Notes: generated from the sequence alone by a model not told the origin. 64,000 nucleotides of DNA from JBBIQH01 sp964475945 (GCA_964475945.1 CAYYYF010000007.1:1-64000); one strand, 5' to 3'; numbered from the stretch's first letter, positions 34,234-43,669 are shown. Translations and numbers: made by a program.

Positions 34234-34593
34234 TCAAGGGATGTGGATGTAGATATAGCCATCGCTATCAACCTCCACCTTATATACATTAAGATCATCA
34301 CATCTATACCACTCTGGATCCTGCTCAGGCCATCTATTCCCATTATGCCATGGTTTTACCTTAACCAACTTGCCAGTATCTATATCAAACTCAAATCCAT
34401 GTAATGGGCATACTATGTTGTTACCGTTGATATAACCCCTATGCAGGTAAGCATACCTATGAGGGCAGTGGGCATCGCATGCAAATACCTTACCATTATG
34501 CTTCCCTATAACATACTCTTTGCTATTTACCTTAACAAGCTGCATAGACCCATCCTTGATATCATTTACATGAATTAGCTTTACCTTCTTCAT
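34234..34593 (-). CDS. Rieske [2Fe-2S] ferredoxin
   Basis: About 119 residues with the two cluster motifs AHCPH (ligands Cys46 and His48, counted from an upstream ATG at 34602) and CPLHGF (Cys65 and His68). No membrane helix or signal, so it is a soluble electron carrier of the type that serves oxygenases or nitrite reductases. I prefer the ATG at 34593 (MKKVKLI). No partner oxygenase is adjacent. Confidence 0.9.
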   Translation of the reverse strand: MKKVKLIHVNDIKDGSMQLVKVNSKEYVIGKHNGKVFACDAHCPHRYAYLHRGYINGNNIVCPLHGFEFDIDTGKLVKVKPWHNGNRWPEQDPEWYRCDDLNVYKVEVDSDGYIYIHIP

Positions 34594-34639
34594 AAAGATC
34601 AAGCATGATATTAAATTTATTAAACCTTACCATAAGTGA

Positions 34640-35508
34640 GCTATCCATGTCTAAAGGTATGGGCTTCTTGGTTCATAGACCTTTTATTAAGGTCTTTCCA
34701 AGCGTAACTTCCCTAGCTCCTAGGGTAGGTAATATTACTACTTCTAGTAACCAACCTAATCCTATTTTCATTAATGCTTTAAGAAACTATTCCTATCTCT
34801 ATCTAAACCACATTTACTGCATTTAAATATTCTATATCCTCTAAATCCATATTTTGGATAGAACCACATCTATAACATTCTTTAGTAGTATTTCTAGGAT
34901 CAATTCTAATTATTTTTGTTTTATAATATAATAGCTGAATGAACCTGTTAAATGCCTTATTAGCAATATTCCTATATAAAGTATTATTATCTTTTGATAA
35001 TGATTTGCCTTCTAGCATATTCTTAACATCTAAACCTTCAACAAATACTATACCATATCTATTAGCATAATACCTAGATATCTTGTACAACAGGCCATCT
35101 ATTTTCTCTTTATTCTATCATGAATTATCTTAACCTATTTCTTGCTTTATAATTACTTGATCCTTCCTTTCTTCTTGATAGCTTTATGTTAGTTTGTCTT
35201 CTTGCTAATCCATTATTACCTATGTTAAACTTCTTATCATCCTTATTACTTGCTACTATGAATTTATCATTAGTAGAATTTAAATCCAATGCTACTATCT
35301 TATTCAAGGTAATAGGAACTAATTTAAAAATGGGATATACCTGCTCTATAGCAAATATAGCATACCACTTGCTATTCTTTCTAGTAATTGTTATCTGCTT
35401 AATTCTACCTTGAATTGGTCTACGCAATTTAATTCTAATATAACCAATCTTACTTAACCATAGGTAATCCTTACCATCATTATTAACTAACTTGAATCTA
35501 GACTAGTT
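34640..35508 (-). pseudogene. Decayed TnpB (IS200/IS605 OrfB) gene
   Basis: Two open pieces match TnpB. The piece at 35125-35508 reads YIRIKLRRPIQGRIKQITIT, then ALDLNSTNDKFIVAS, the RuvC-I region. The piece at 34803-35090 reads KISRYYANRYGIVFVEGLD (RuvC-II) and DPRNTTKECYRCGS (first half of the zinc finger). The second zinc-finger half (FKCSKCGLDRDRNS) is in another frame near 34780-34820, so a frameshift separates them; stops separate the two pieces, and an in-frame TAG stands at the 5' edge. The N-terminal domain is missing. No TnpA gene or intact element ends are seen. Base composition is more AT-rich than neighbours. Confidence 0.85.
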
Positions 35509-35945
35509 ATATATGAAGTATTGTAATCATCTTTATAATTTACTTTGAGTATTCTTATTCACATTCTTATTCATATTCTTATTCTTTTCCTTTATTGACT
35601 TTATAGCGTTTACCATCTGTTTACCATCTGTAACATCTTAGAATTGCAATTCCTTAACTCTGAATATTCTTCTTTCAGTCAAATTAATTAATTGTTCATA
35701 TCATACTATTGATATAACCATTAGTAATGAAGTAATTGTATATGAATCTACATACTTTCAATACATATTCTAATTTATTTCTGCATATTATATTAGGATA
35801 CAGCCTATTTGTAATTTAATATCGTATTTATTGATAGATATTATGATCTGTTGTATATTTATACTTATACTTTATATTAGCTCTCATCCTATAGCCAAAG
35901 CATGTGAGTATTCCTGCTTACCATAAATAAAATAATAGTTTTGGT
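35509..35945. other. Gene-free AT-rich region after the TnpB remnant
   Basis: No credible gene on either strand. It contains three imperfect copies of a 12-bp unit (ATTCTTATTCAY, 35551-35586), a doubled GTTTACCATCT (about 35609-35630), and a 12-base segment identical to the core of the CRISPR repeat (35647-35658). Probably debris of the mobile element together with the promoter-distal side of the ferritin-like gene. Confidence 0.6.
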
Positions 35946-36554
35946 TTAACCATGTACTGTGCGTAGGTGCTGCCCTGCATGGGGTGACTCGCCTATGAAC
36001 CTTCTCCTAAAGTGTGCTGATGGTCTTCCATAGAGTAACTCAAGGAACCATGCCTCATGCTCTATCTCTTCCTGCATTATCCTCTGTGCTATATCATAGG
36101 TCCTTGGATCCTTGCCAAAGGTCATCTCACATACAGCTGCCCATGATTTTATTGCACACTGCTCAGCAGCAAGCAATACCTTGATTATCTCCTTTATATC
36201 TCTCCAGTTCTCTGGGAGCTTTGCATCTGGGCATGCTGCCTTGTTAGCAAACTCCCTAATATCATTTGGTAATGAGCCTCCTAACTCGTATATCCTAGGT
36301 GTCATAGCCTCAAAGTGGTTCCTATCCTCTATCCTTGCATCTTCAACTATCTCCTTTATACCCTCACCATCTAATCCTACACAGTGCATCCTAAGTATTG
36401 TATAGTAATAGTAGGTTGTAAACTCTGCACTAACCCCAGCTATCAATAGATCAAGCAACTTCTTAACATCAAGACCTGCCTGCTTTAATACCTGCACAGC
36501 AACAACATCATCCTCTCTTATCTGCTGAGTCTTTGGATCGTTATGTCCTACCAT
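35946..36554 (-). CDS. DPSL-like ferritin-fold protein
   Basis: 202 residues, four-helix bundle with diiron-type residues: Glu44 (AEFTTYYYY), the EDRNH segment at 76-80, Glu131 and ExxH at 163-166. Two cysteines, Cys108 (AACPDAK) and Cys133 (AEQCAIKSW), correspond to the pair typical of archaeal and bacterial Dps-like (DPSL, thioferritin) proteins. Likely role: iron oxidation with peroxide and protection from oxidative stress as a 12-subunit shell. Transcribed alone. Confidence 0.75.
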   Translation of the reverse strand: MVGHNDPKTQQIREDDVVAVQVLKQAGLDVKKLLDLLIAGVSAEFTTYYYYTILRMHCVGLDGEGIKEIVEDARIEDRNHFEAMTPRIYELGGSLPNDIREFANKAACPDAKLPENWRDIKEIIKVLLAAEQCAIKSWAAVCEMTFGKDPRTYDIAQRIMQEEIEHEAWFLELLYGRPSAHFRRRFIGESPHAGQHLRTVHG

Positions 36555-36653
36555 ATAATTAATTACTAGCTATTAATTATAAACTTTATCCCAATCTTAC
36601 GTTAAAGTATATTAACCCATTATACAAACAGATTTTACAAAGTATTTTAATAG

Positions 36654-38567
36654 ATGTATATGCTATCCCTGTGCATGGAGCAAGACTGGGTTGAAAGTAT
36701 TGAGCCTATACCAAAGAGGGCTAAGATGATCTTCTCTGTTATGACAAACCTAACAAGGATAGAGATGCTTAGAGTGCTTAACTCCGAAGGACCATTAACA
36801 TACTCTGAGCTTAAGGTGAATGTAGGATTTAAATCAAAACGTGAGAGTGGCAAGTTTGCTTATCACCTAAGGAAACTACTAAGGTATTCTCTGATATCAT
36901 TAAACAAGCAAGAGAGAAGGTATATGATAACGAACAGGGGAAAGTTAATACTCGGTATCATAAAGCAGATAGAAGAGAGATCTGTTATGGGGAGTGGTAA
37001 CATATACGTTAGGACCAGGAGTAGCCTTGAGGAGTTCAATCCTCAAGAGATAGTACAATCCTTAGTTAGAGAGGTTAACATGCCATCAGAGCTTGCAGAG
37101 AGGATAGCAGAGGAGGTTGAGAATAGGCTGCATAGGATGCAAGGGGTTTACATAACAAGCCAACTGATAAGGGATATGGTTAACTCACTACTGCTAGAGC
37201 GTAATGCCATAGATTATAGGAATAGGTTCCTAACTATAGGGATGGCTTACAATGATATAAGTAGTATGTTAAAGGAATCAGATTATGCATTACTGCAGAG
37301 GCATCTTGCAGACTCAATATTAAGGGATTACTTTCTCCTTACAACTATACCAAATGATATAATAGATATGCATCTAAAGGGGGATATAGATATAGCAAAT
37401 ATACATGGATGGGGTATACTCCCAGATACAATCTTCATGGGTATTAAGCAGGCTCTTGCAGAAGATAAAGAATACTCGTATATTGATAGCATGAACGATC
37501 TTTATGCATCATTATGCATAATAATATCAATACTCTCAAAGAGTGTTGCAGATGAGGCTGTTATATATGGTATGGATGTATTATCTAGGGTTGATCCTGA
37601 GAGGTTTGCAAAGATGCTTATGCTTGCATCTTACAACCTCTCCTCTATTGTTACCTTGGTAATAGATAATTTGGATAAAGATGATGTAAGCAGAATAATA
37701 GATGGTTATATGCATTATATCAAAAATACGTTATCACCACGCATAGCACTCTCAATAGATAAGGATGCTCTAGATGATAATATTGAGGGCATAGTTAAGG
37801 TAGCATATCTAGGAGGTTTAGTATCAATAAGTGATGGGATGATGAGTTATAGGGGTATAAGGCCAAGAGGTATACCTTCCGCCACAATAAATAACATCTC
37901 TGTAAATACCCCTAGGCTAGCATATGAGTCTAACAACGATGAGATATACTTCTTAACCAAGGTTATGCTACTTCTTAAGCCTATTGTAACAGCACTACAC
38001 TCTAGAAGCAGTATGATTAAGCATAAAGCTACTCTATACTCTAACATGCAAGTATTAATAAACATGGTTGATATGTACAAGGCAGTAGCAGATGTTCTTA
38101 AGAATACAGATAGGTTTTTAGATATAGTAAGGAGTATCTCATCCAAGGTTAGAGAGAGTAGTAGGAAGGTAGGTTATGATGCAAGTATATGCATGATAGA
38201 TGCATACAACGCTACGCTTAGATTCTCCATGCTAGATTCTGAGATGTATGGCTTTGGTATAGGCAAGTATTCCAATGGGGTAACTATACATGCTAGTAGC
38301 ATTAATACGACTATTCTAGACTTATTGATGCATCTTGCTGATATACTCTCTGAGGGCATTGCAGTAACTCTAGATATAGGCAATTATGATACATCTAAAG
38401 TAGAGGATGCTGTAACGTACTTAAGTAGGTTAAGGGGCTTCAGGATAGTAAACTCAAATGTAAGGATATGCATTAGATGTAGGACAAAGTACTATGATAA
38501 GGATTATGGTGATAGATGCCCAAACTGTTATGCATACATGAAGAGTATATTAAATCTGCAACAATAA
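36654..38567 (+). CDS. HTH / ATP-cone / NrdD-like protein, probable ribonucleotide-reductase regulator
   Basis: 637 residues. Part 1 (about 20-105): winged HTH (RIEMLRVLNSEGPLTYSELK). Part 2 (about 115-200): ATP-cone nucleotide sensor (IYVRTRSSLEEFNPQEIVQSL), the domain of NrdR and of ribonucleotide reductases. Part 3 (about 205-590): resembles anaerobic reductase NrdD (HLADSILRDYF, then HLKGDIDIANIHGWG) but I see no glycyl-radical segment. Part 4: terminal zinc ribbon CIRCRTKYYDKDYGDRCPNC. It converges on nrdJ with an 18-base gap. I infer a nucleotide-sensing transcription factor built from a dead reductase. Confidence 0.65.
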   Translation: MYMLSLCMEQDWVESIEPIPKRAKMIFSVMTNLTRIEMLRVLNSEGPLTYSELKVNVGFKSKRESGKFAYHLRKLLRYSLISLNKQERRYMITNRGKLILGIIKQIEERSVMGSGNIYVRTRSSLEEFNPQEIVQSLVREVNMPSELAERIAEEVENRLHRMQGVYITSQLIRDMVNSLLLERNAIDYRNRFLTIGMAYNDISSMLKESDYALLQRHLADSILRDYFLLTTIPNDIIDMHLKGDIDIANIHGWGILPDTIFMGIKQALAEDKEYSYIDSMNDLYASLCIIISILSKSVADEAVIYGMDVLSRVDPERFAKMLMLASYNLSSIVTLVIDNLDKDDVSRIIDGYMHYIKNTLSPRIALSIDKDALDDNIEGIVKVAYLGGLVSISDGMMSYRGIRPRGIPSATINNISVNTPRLAYESNNDEIYFLTKVMLLLKPIVTALHSRSSMIKHKATLYSNMQVLINMVDMYKAVADVLKNTDRFLDIVRSISSKVRESSRKVGYDASICMIDAYNATLRFSMLDSEMYGFGIGKYSNGVTIHASSINTTILDLLMHLADILSEGIAVTLDIGNYDTSKVEDAVTYLSRLRGFRIVNSNVRICIRCRTKYYDKDYGDRCPNCYAYMKSILNLQQ

Positions 38568-38585
38568 AATGTATATTATTTTTAG

Positions 38586-41240
38586 TTAGCCCACTATGCA
38601 GCTGCTCCAACCACAATCCGTGCATGTATTGCAGCCTTCCATGAAGACTAACTTACCCTTACATAATGGACATAATGATTCTACTGCAGATTGATGGTAG
38701 GGGTAATGCCTCTTACTCATATTCATACTCAAGCCTTTAAGTATAGCATTCTCTATATCCTTGAGGAGCAGAGGATCCTTAACATTCCTCCTTATATACT
38801 CCAGTACATAATCACTTGCAACTGCATTGAACCTCTTTGCCTTGCTACTGCTTGTTATATGCAATACCTGCTGATTCCTAGAGCCATCTCTATACACAGT
38901 TATCCCTTTAAGCCCAAGCTCATGTGCAAGTAGGTATGAGCATCTTACATCATCCACAGTAGCATCATTAGGCATGTTGATGGTCTTTGCTATTGCATTA
39001 CTTATCCACCTCTGCCATACCGCCTGTGCTACAACATGGTCTGCCCAGTGTATATCCATTGCTGTAACGAATACCCTCTGTATATTCTCTGGTACACCTT
39101 CAAGTCCTCTAACTGAGCCATAGTTATCTGCTATGCTTGCAAGTAACTCATCACTGTATATCCCTGCCTCCCTTAGAGCCTCCTCGAATACCTTGTTTGC
39201 ATAGTAGAACTTGCCTACCGTGACATGCTTCTCATAGACTAAAGCAAATAAAGGTTCTAGACCAGAGGAGCAGTCTGCTATCATACTCAATGTGCCTGTA
39301 GGTGCTACAGTTGTAGTCTGACTATTTCTTATACCATAGCGCTTTATCTTTGCTATAAGTGCATCCCAGTCTTGGGTATGCTCCTCCTTTGCTATCTCAT
39401 AGTAGCCTGCAACTGGTAGCATTCCATTAACATAGTTACTCTCATGGTAGAGAGGAAATGAACCCCTCTGCCTTGCTATCTCTACGCTCTCATCCATGCT
39501 ATAGTATGTCAATGCCTCTGCTAACCTATTCATAAGCTCATAGCCCTCCTTGCTGTTGTATGGTATCCTAAGCATGTAGAGTAGATCCGCTAGACCCATT
39601 ATTCCTAGCCCTATACGCCTACTCAACTTTGTAGCCCTGTCTATCTCCTCAATGGGATACTTGCTTACATCTATAACATTATCCAGGAACCTTGTTGCTA
39701 GCCTTATTATCTGCTCATACCTCTGCCAATCGAACTCATAGCATCCATCTGCCTTACGCTTAACAAGTCTTGCAATGTTTATGGAGCCTAGGTTGCATGA
39801 CTCATACGGGTATAGGCTCTGTTCACCACATGGGTTGGTTGCTCTAAGCATACCTTGTACATCCCTCATAACATTATACTTGTTCATGTTATCAAAGAAT
39901 AGCATACCAGGCTCTGCTGACTGCCATGCGCTCATTGCTATCATCTCCATGAGTTGGTTTGCATCTACATGCCCAACAACCTTACCATTCCTTGGGTTCT
40001 TCAATGCATACTTCCCTTTGGTCTTTACAGCATCTATATAGTCATCCCATACACCTACACTTATATTAAAGTTCTCAAGCACACCAGGCTTGGTCTTTGC
40101 TGTTATAAACCTCTCTATATCTGGGTGCCATACCTCCAGTATACCCATGTTTGCACCCCTCCTCTTGCCCCCTTGCTTAACAACCTCAGTTGTTGTATCT
40201 ACTATCCTCATGAAAGATACTGGGCCTGAGGCTACTCCACTAGTGCTAGCAACTATATCACCCTCAGGCCTAAGGTTGGAGTAGTTTATCCCTACTCCAC
40301 CACCAGACTTGAATATGAGTGCACAGTCAGTAGCAGTCTTCATTATGCTTGCTAGATCGTCCTCTATAGGCAATACAAAGCATGCACTCAACTGCCCAAG
40401 CCTTGCGCCTGCGTTCATAAGTGTAGGTGAGTTTGGTAGGAAGTACATGTTAATCATGAGAGAGTAATACTCCTCAACTCTCTTCTCATACTCATCAAAA
40501 CCATTACTTGCAAGTATGCTCAGCAACTCATCGAGGCTTACCTTCATCTTACCTTGTAATGCTAACTCTCTGTATAACCTAAGCATAGACTCAAAGTGCC
40601 ACTTGTTAAGCCTATACTTGCCTATGCTATACTTGTTATCATACTCATCTAGCCTCTCAAGGTAATGCTCTATCCTTGTATCCTGCTCATAACCCCCCTC
40701 TAATGCAAATACCCTAGTATCCCTAAGGATATCAGGGATTGCTACAAGCACTGCTACCCTCTCAAACATCTGCTTAGGGCTCTCTATTATCTTGCCATTC
40801 TCATCCCTAAGCAGGTATCTGCTTGCTAATACCCTTAATGCATTGGTACTTAATGCCTTATCTACCTCATCAAGCCTTGGCCTCTCAAGTATCTTCATCT
40901 TCTCTTCCCTTATCCTCCTCCTCTCATGCCTATACAGGATGTATGCCTTTGCTGTATCTGCCAAGCCCTCATCTATAAGCACAGTCTCAACTATATCTTG
41001 CACATCCTCAACCCCTGGTATATTGCTCGAACTGAAGCCTTGCTCTATAAGCCTCTTAACAACCTTCTCAGCAAGCCTCTCAGCAAGTGGGTAATCTTGC
41101 CTTGCTGTAGCAACCAATGCCTTGTATATTGCATTTGTTATCTTTATAGTCTGAAACTCAACTATGCTACCATCCCTCTTCCTTATCTTGCCTATAGTAC
41201 TTGCTAGGTCTTGCTTACCCTCTTTACTATCGCTCATCAT
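38586..41240 (-). CDS. nrdJ: Adenosylcobalamin-dependent ribonucleotide reductase (class II)
   Basis: 884 residues. N-terminal ATP-cone (about 15-105, KIRKRDGSIVEFQTIKITNAI), then the reductase barrel: LSACFVLPIEDD, FKSGGGVGINYSNLRPEGD, ANMGILEVWHPDIERFI, the NPCGEQSLYPYESCNLGSIN active-site stretch, and APTGTLSMIAD. The C-terminus has CPLCKG and CNTCTDCGWSSC, the redox/zinc tail. Makes deoxynucleotides with B12, independent of oxygen. An AT-rich TATA-like element (TTTAAATA) lies about 20-30 bases upstream of the start. The two palindromes at 41322 and 41388 lie further upstream. Confidence 0.95.
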   Translation of the reverse strand: MMSDSKEGKQDLASTIGKIRKRDGSIVEFQTIKITNAIYKALVATARQDYPLAERLAEKVVKRLIEQGFSSSNIPGVEDVQDIVETVLIDEGLADTAKAYILYRHERRRIREEKMKILERPRLDEVDKALSTNALRVLASRYLLRDENGKIIESPKQMFERVAVLVAIPDILRDTRVFALEGGYEQDTRIEHYLERLDEYDNKYSIGKYRLNKWHFESMLRLYRELALQGKMKVSLDELLSILASNGFDEYEKRVEEYYSLMINMYFLPNSPTLMNAGARLGQLSACFVLPIEDDLASIMKTATDCALIFKSGGGVGINYSNLRPEGDIVASTSGVASGPVSFMRIVDTTTEVVKQGGKRRGANMGILEVWHPDIERFITAKTKPGVLENFNISVGVWDDYIDAVKTKGKYALKNPRNGKVVGHVDANQLMEMIAMSAWQSAEPGMLFFDNMNKYNVMRDVQGMLRATNPCGEQSLYPYESCNLGSINIARLVKRKADGCYEFDWQRYEQIIRLATRFLDNVIDVSKYPIEEIDRATKLSRRIGLGIMGLADLLYMLRIPYNSKEGYELMNRLAEALTYYSMDESVEIARQRGSFPLYHESNYVNGMLPVAGYYEIAKEEHTQDWDALIAKIKRYGIRNSQTTTVAPTGTLSMIADCSSGLEPLFALVYEKHVTVGKFYYANKVFEEALREAGIYSDELLASIADNYGSVRGLEGVPENIQRVFVTAMDIHWADHVVAQAVWQRWISNAIAKTINMPNDATVDDVRCSYLLAHELGLKGITVYRDGSRNQQVLHITSSSKAKRFNAVASDYVLEYIRRNVKDPLLLKDIENAILKGLSMNMSKRHYPYHQSAVESLCPLCKGKLVFMEGCNTCTDCGWSSCIVG

Positions 41241-41321
41241 CTCTAGATTAACATAAAAATATTTAAATGCTTATAATTTAATCCCTTATGATAGATGCTT
41301 ATAATCTTTTGATACTTATTA

Positions 41322-41343
41322 AGCTATACATATATGTATAGCT
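41322..41343. promoter_or_regulatory. 22-bp perfect palindrome, operator-like copy 1
   Basis: Perfect inverted repeat with half-site AGCTATACATA. The outer 18 positions are the same as in copy 2 (41388-41409), only the centre differs. Lies in the divergent nrdJ / small-HTH intergenic region. Centre-to-centre distance to copy 2 is 66 bp, about six DNA turns. Confidence 0.8.
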
Positions 41344-41387
41344 CATGGAAAATTTTTTACTGTATGTAAGCGTGCAATAGCCCTTAA

Positions 41388-41409
41388 AGCTATACAAATT
41401 TGTATAGCT
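41388..41409. promoter_or_regulatory. 22-bp perfect palindrome, operator-like copy 2
   Basis: Perfect inverted repeat with half-site AGCTATACAAA, matching copy 1 except for the central bases. It lies about 30-40 bases upstream of a TATA-like element (CTTAAAGTATA) that precedes the small HTH gene at 41473. Likely binding site of a dimeric regulator. Confidence 0.8.
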
Positions 41410-41472
41410 ATGGTAGTATGTATCAAACCCTTCTATAAAATTGCTTAAAGTATAGGGATTTATAGAATTCTT

Positions 41473-41745
41473 ATGCAGAGAAGGGATAAGTTTGAGATAG
41501 CTGCAGATATACTTGCTATACTTGAGAAGGAGGGGCCTATGTACAAGACCCATATAGCAGGTAAGAGTAAGTTAGATACAAGGATGCTTGAGAGATACAT
41601 TAAGATGCTGCTTGATGCAGGGCTTGTAGAGAGGGATAGGCATGATCCAAGGCTTTATGTAATAACAGAGAATGGCAAGCATTACCTATCATTATACAGA
41701 AGGATAAAGAGCATGCTAGCAGAGCATGAGTTTAATCTATACTAG
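41473..41745 (+). CDS. Small winged-helix DNA-binding protein, 90 residues
   Basis: A single winged-HTH: IAADILAILEKEGPMYKTHI, then SKLDTRMLERYIKMLLDAGLVERD and a wing RLYVITENGKHYLSLY. Archaeal ArnR/PadR-like size. The two matching 22-bp palindromes just upstream make autoregulation, and possibly control of the divergent nrdJ, the obvious hypothesis. It converges on pyrB with the stop codons back to back. Confidence 0.8.
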   Translation: MQRRDKFEIAADILAILEKEGPMYKTHIAGKSKLDTRMLERYIKMLLDAGLVERDRHDPRLYVITENGKHYLSLYRRIKSMLAEHEFNLY

Positions 41746-42675
41746 TTAGATCTTAAGGGTATCATTCAGTATAAGTGCAAGAAGTGCTGCCCTAACATCC
41801 TTGCCATATGCTGCCTGCTTGAAGTACCTTGCCCTTGTATCGTTATCAACCTCATATGCCACCTCATCTACCCTAGGCAATGGATGCAGTATTATAGCAT
41901 CGCTCTTTGCCTTTGCTAGCAACCTTCTATCTATAAAGTAACTATGCTTAACCTTCTCATACTCCTGCTTATCTGGGAACCTCTCCTTCTGTATCCTTGT
42001 AACGTATATAACATCTAGCATACCTATTACCTCATCTAGCATGTTATGCTCATTAACCTTTATCTTTATGCCATAGAGTGCCTCATGCCTTATGCTAAGC
42101 ATCTCTGGTGCAATCAGATGGATATCAGCATCATACATTGCTAGTGCATAGAGCAAGGAGTATACAGTCCTGCTATACTTGAGATCCCCAACTATACCTA
42201 TGCTCAAGCCATCTATCCTACCCTTCTCCTTCTTTATGGTATAGAGATCAAGCATAGCCTGTGTAGGATGCTCCTCACTCCCACTACCAGCGTTTATAAC
42301 AGACTTTGATGCAACCTCCGCTGCTAGCCTTGCTGCACCATCCAACCTATGCCTTATAACTATAACATCAGCATACTTATCTACCACCCTTACAGTATCT
42401 ATCATGCTCTCACCCTTCTCTACAGATGATACCCTAGGGCTTGCAAACCCTATGTTGCTTCCTCCAAGTGAGAGCATTGCAGCCTCGAAGCTTAGCCTTG
42501 TCCTTGTGCTAGGCTCAAAGAATAGTGAGCATAGTATCTTTCCCTTGCATATACTTGCCCTATCTGCACTATCCATGGCCCTTAACCTATCTGCTGCATG
42601 AAAAAGGAGCTCAAGATCATCCCTACTGAACTCCTTTATCGATACAACATCCCTACCATAGAACCTACTCTCCAT
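41746..42675 (-). CDS. pyrB: Aspartate carbamoyltransferase, catalytic chain
   Basis: Second step of pyrimidine synthesis. 309 residues with FEPSTRTRLSFE (carbamoyl-phosphate site, STRTR at 56-60), VIVIRHRLDGAA, NAGSGSEEHPTQAMLD and HPLPRVDE. Usual length. The regulatory gene pyrI is divergent, 40 bases from this start, rather than downstream in one operon. Confidence 0.96.
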   Translation of the reverse strand: MESRFYGRDVVSIKEFSRDDLELLFHAADRLRAMDSADRASICKGKILCSLFFEPSTRTRLSFEAAMLSLGGSNIGFASPRVSSVEKGESMIDTVRVVDKYADVIVIRHRLDGAARLAAEVASKSVINAGSGSEEHPTQAMLDLYTIKKEKGRIDGLSIGIVGDLKYSRTVYSLLYALAMYDADIHLIAPEMLSIRHEALYGIKIKVNEHNMLDEVIGMLDVIYVTRIQKERFPDKQEYEKVKHSYFIDRRLLAKAKSDAIILHPLPRVDEVAYEVDNDTRARYFKQAAYGKDVRAALLALILNDTLKI

Positions 42676-42715
42676 ACATGGAATGGTTATAAACTACTAT
42701 ATATGCAATTAGTGT

Positions 42716-43192
42716 ATGAGCGAGGAGCAACTGCTTGTAAGGAGGATAAGGGATGGTACTGTTATAGACCATATAGATGCAGGTAAAGCCCTTCTAGTGC
42801 TTAAGGCTCTCAGCATAACAGGTAAAGAGGGTAACGTTGTAACAGTTGCTATGAATGTGCCTAGCGTAAAGTTAGGAAAGAAGGATATAGTAAAGATAGA
42901 GGGTAGGCTACTTGAGTCTGATGATACAAACAAGATAGCATTGATTGCTCCTAATGCAACAATAAACATAGTAAGTGAGTACAAGGTAAGGGAGAAGAGG
43001 AGAGTTGAGCTACCAGATGAGTTTGTTGGCATATTCAACTGCCCCAACCCTGTATGCATAAGCAATGCTGAGAAGGGTATAAAGCCTAGGATAAAGACTA
43101 TTGATAAGGATAGGCGTATATTCAGATGCGCATACTGCTCTAGGGTATTGGAGGCTTTAGAGCTTATCAAGGGTATAGAGATGAGATGGTAG
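42716..43192 (+). CDS. pyrI: Aspartate carbamoyltransferase, regulatory chain
   Basis: 158 residues. N-terminal allosteric domain (RRIRDGTVIDHIDAGKALLVLK) that binds CTP/ATP, and a C-terminal zinc domain with Cys109, Cys114, Cys138 and Cys141 in the classic C-x4-C...C-x2-C layout that contacts PyrB. Divergent from pyrB; the 40-base gap must hold both promoters, which suggests largely leaderless transcripts. Confidence 0.95.
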   Translation: MSEEQLLVRRIRDGTVIDHIDAGKALLVLKALSITGKEGNVVTVAMNVPSVKLGKKDIVKIEGRLLESDDTNKIALIAPNATINIVSEYKVREKRRVELPDEFVGIFNCPNPVCISNAEKGIKPRIKTIDKDRRIFRCAYCSRVLEALELIKGIEMRW

Positions 43193-43231
43193 AATGAATT
43201 AAAAAAAGAGGGTGTACAGATGCTACTGCTG

Positions 43232-43669
43232 CTACCTTAGCCCTATCCTCCTCTCATAGTACTCTATCATCCTTGCATGCCTTGCCTTCTCAGCATAGTT
43301 ATCTGACTTCTCAAACCTTGTTATATGGTACCTTAACTGGCTAAGGTCGCACATACATATCCCTGTTACTGGCTTGTACCTTCTCTCTGAGATCTCATGC
43401 TTCTTCCTATCAGCATATAGAGATAATGCATACGTTATGAATGGTAGACCCATGATCAATGCAATGGCAGAGTATAACTTTAACCCAACAACTATTGGCC
43501 CACTAAGTAAGAGCATCAATGCTACAAGAACAGCACCAATTGGTATGATAAGTAAGGCATAGGAGGCAAGTCTATCGTATGGTTCAGCCTCACTCTCAAA
43601 CCTCTCAAGTAGAAACTCTAACCTAGGATCTAACCTTACCTTCCCTTCCCTCTCAACTAGCAGTGACAT
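43232..43669 (-). CDS. Two-helix membrane protein of unknown function
   Basis: 145 residues with two membrane helices (about 36-60 and 64-86), a charged N-terminal cytoplasmic segment (LDPRLEFLLERFESEAEPYDR) and a basic C-terminal helix with CMCDLSQLRYH. I do not recognise the family. It converges on pyrI with a 39-base gap. Confidence 0.5.
   Translation of the reverse strand: MSLLVEREGKVRLDPRLEFLLERFESEAEPYDRLASYALLIIPIGAVLVALMLLLSGPIVVGLKLYSAIALIMGLPFITYALSLYADRKKHEISERRYKPVTGICMCDLSQLRYHITRFEKSDNYAEKARHARMIEYYERRIGLR

Noticed and set aside
35551..35586. Three 12-bp tandem units as a CRISPR-like or attachment-site structure
   Set aside because: Units are contiguous with no spacers, AT-rich and imperfect; simple low-complexity DNA.
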